From Pseudomonas putida (GTDB lineage: Bacteria > Pseudomonadota > Gammaproteobacteria > Pseudomonadales > Pseudomonadaceae): a DNA stretch of 64,000 nt. How positions within the stretch are numbered: position 1 is the first letter of the stretch; every line of letters starts with the position of its first letter. Below, in pieces: positions 62,771 through 64,000 of the stretch. Made by a program: the position numbers and the translations under genes. The stretch lies in the NCBI RefSeq assembly GCF_028682395.1, contig NZ_JANHLC010000009.1, positions 124,001-188,000 on the forward strand. Reading direction: 5' to 3'. The notes beneath the pieces were generated by a model that did no database searches, was not told the origin of the DNA, and was given only the letters and a program-made list of their open reading frames with translations.

Positions 62771-63697
62771 ATGAAAACGCCGACCCAGACCAACGCCATT
62801 GATTTCGATAGCGCCAAGTTGCAGCGCTTGGGGTTTGGCCAGCGCTCGACCCAGCCCCCACGCCCTGCCAGCGTTGCCCAACTGCGCCAACAACTGAGCC
62901 TGCAATTGCAGGTCAGCCTGGAGGTGGAGCGGATCCTGGGGATTTTCTTTCGCGAGATCCAGCGTGTCATTCCCCTCGACTCACTGACCTATACCCATCA
63001 GGCCAGCGATCTGCGCATGGAATTTGGCCAACGCGGGCATCATTCGGTCAGCTATCGCCTCAGCCATACGGGCGAGCACCTGGGCGAACTGAACTTCAAG
63101 CGCCTGCAACGCTTCACGGAGCACGAACAGGCACAACTCGAATCCCTGCTCTCCTGCCTGCTGTACCCGCTGCGCAATGCCCTGCTCTATCGCACCGCCA
63201 CCCGCAGCGCCCTGCGCGATCCCTTGACCGACACCGGTAACCGGATTGCCCTAGACCAGGCCCTGAATCGGGAAATCGAACTGGCTCGGCGCACCCAACA
63301 CCCCCTGTCACTGTTGATGCTCGATATCGACCATTTCAAGACGGTCAATGATACCCACGGGCACAGTGCCGGCGACGAGGTGCTCAAGGCCGTCGCTCGC
63401 GGCATCAAAAACCAGCTGCGCAATATCGATAGGGTTTTTCGTTTCGGAGGTGAGGAATTTATCGTGCTGCTGTCAGACACTGCCCGCGAGCCGGCGGCAA
63501 TGATTGGCGAGCGTTTGCGGATGGCCTTGCAGGCGCAGGATTACGGGGTAGAGGGTCAGGCCATTGAAATGACCGTGAGCCTGGGCTGCTCGACCCTATT
63601 GCCGGGCGAGTCCGCTGAAAGCCTGATAAAACGTGCGGACGGCGCCCTTTACGTCGCTAAACGTGAAGGGCGCAACCGTCTGGCTATGGCCGGATAA
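62771..63697 (+). CDS. Diguanylate cyclase (GGDEF domain)
   Basis: A 308-residue protein. The N-terminal half (about 1-150) has a GAF-like or unknown sensory fold (LQVSLEVERILGIFFREIQRV), and the C-terminal half (about 155-308) is a GGDEF domain with DPLTDTGNRIAL and the active motif GGEEF in RFGGEEFIVLL. It probably makes cyclic-di-GMP. ATG 62771 follows AGGGG; 62702 is an alternative. The sensed signal is unknown. Confidence 0.88.
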   Translation: MKTPTQTNAIDFDSAKLQRLGFGQRSTQPPRPASVAQLRQQLSLQLQVSLEVERILGIFFREIQRVIPLDSLTYTHQASDLRMEFGQRGHHSVSYRLSHTGEHLGELNFKRLQRFTEHEQAQLESLLSCLLYPLRNALLYRTATRSALRDPLTDTGNRIALDQALNREIELARRTQHPLSLLMLDIDHFKTVNDTHGHSAGDEVLKAVARGIKNQLRNIDRVFRFGGEEFIVLLSDTAREPAAMIGERLRMALQAQDYGVEGQAIEMTVSLGCSTLLPGESAESLIKRADGALYVAKREGRNRLAMAG

Positions 63698-63706
63698 GCC
63701 AACCTA

Positions 63707-64000
63707 TCAACTGGCTACACACGCCTCCCTGCGCTCATGCACTTGGGGAGCCTTTTCCAGTTGCATGCAGCGCTCCAGGAACAGGTACATATAGTCGTAG
63801 CTCTTGCAGATGGCATGCCGCAACTCGGCTTGCAACGCCGGGCTGGCGTTTGTCCCAGCCAATGTGCAAATGATTTCCAGCGCCTCCCAAGGGTGAGCAT
63901 CATCGTACTGGGCGTGCATCTTCAACCACTTCATCGCCCGTTTGCGCTCCTCCTCGGCAAAGCCCTGGGCATAAATGCCTGTCGAGCAGACCAGCGCCGA
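63707..64000 (-). CDS. Haem-oxygenase-like / iron-containing redox family protein (partial)
   Basis: The 3' part of a gene that continues beyond the window; the open frame runs to the edge without a start, through YAQGFAEEERKRAMKWLKMH. Residues such as MHAQYDDAHPWEALEIICTL are typical of the TenA/haem-oxygenase-like helical family (iron-containing redox type). Only 97 codons are seen. Function unknown. It converges with the diguanylate cyclase gene, nine bases apart. Confidence 0.75.
   Translation of the reverse strand, partial: SALVCSTGIYAQGFAEEERKRAMKWLKMHAQYDDAHPWEALEIICTLAGTNASPALQAELRHAICKSYDYMYLFLERCMQLEKAPQVHERREACVAS

Overview
The window is a chromosomal segment of a Pseudomonas, most likely of the fluorescens/putida side of the genus and not P. 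aeruginosa. Evidence: high G+C, REP-type palindromes typical of fluorescent pseudomonads, a fused tyrA-aroA gene, a purine-catabolic xdhABC-guaD cluster, an Anr/cbb3 oxidase region, and proteins that read as Pseudomonas orthologues throughout. There are no rRNA or tRNA genes, no CRISPR array and no intact insertion sequence. Most of the window is core genome.

Region 1 (1-11130) is an oxygen-response block: the end of ccoN, then ccoO-ccoQ-ccoP (cbb3 cytochrome oxidase), the assembly genes ccoG-ccoH-ccoI-ccoS plus a DsbD/TauE-like membrane protein, hemN (oxygen-independent haem synthesis) and the regulator anr. An Anr box with a correctly spaced -10 lies upstream of hemN. A dead phd-vapC toxin-antitoxin remnant sits between ccoP and ccoG. 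Region 2 (11206-28774) holds housekeeping genes: apt, recR, ybaB, dnaX, a periplasmic binding protein, a GGDEF-EAL protein, an Aer-type receptor, the 4.5S SRP RNA, a zinc-metallopeptidase-like protein, ligA, zipA, smc and a GntR regulator.

Region 3 (28775-37361) is purine catabolism: xdhA-xdhB-xdhC (xanthine dehydrogenase and its maturation factor), guaD (guanine deaminase), a GntR regulator and a BenE-type transporter. The xdhA leader carries a repeated operator-like palindrome, a consensus sigma70 promoter and a perfect CA motif of the kind bound by Hfq/Crc. Region 4 (37425-45401) is mixed: an HBM-type chemoreceptor, two oxidoreductases, pyrF, an ethanolamine-permease-like gene behind a consensus sigma54 promoter, a DUF2897 peptide, a TetR regulator and a ComEA-like protein.

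Region 5 (45651-57324) is the minus-strand series gyrA / serC-pheA-hisC-tyrA::aroA-cmk / rpsA / ihfB-lapA, tightly packed from serC to cmk and linking serine and aromatic amino-acid synthesis to nucleotide and ribosome functions. The polysaccharide (O-antigen) locus that often follows ihfB in Pseudomonas is absent here. Region 6 (57652-64000) contains mtnA and mtaD (methylthioadenosine salvage, divergent), ubiG, mupP, a yciK-type reductase, a diguanylate cyclase and the 3' part of a haem-oxygenase-like gene that runs off the window.

The most striking single observation is that MtnA has glycine where the family's catalytic cysteine should be. Other points of interest are the layered control signals before xdhA, the empty O-antigen site, the sigma54/inverted-repeat arrangement before eat, and the decayed toxin-antitoxin module.
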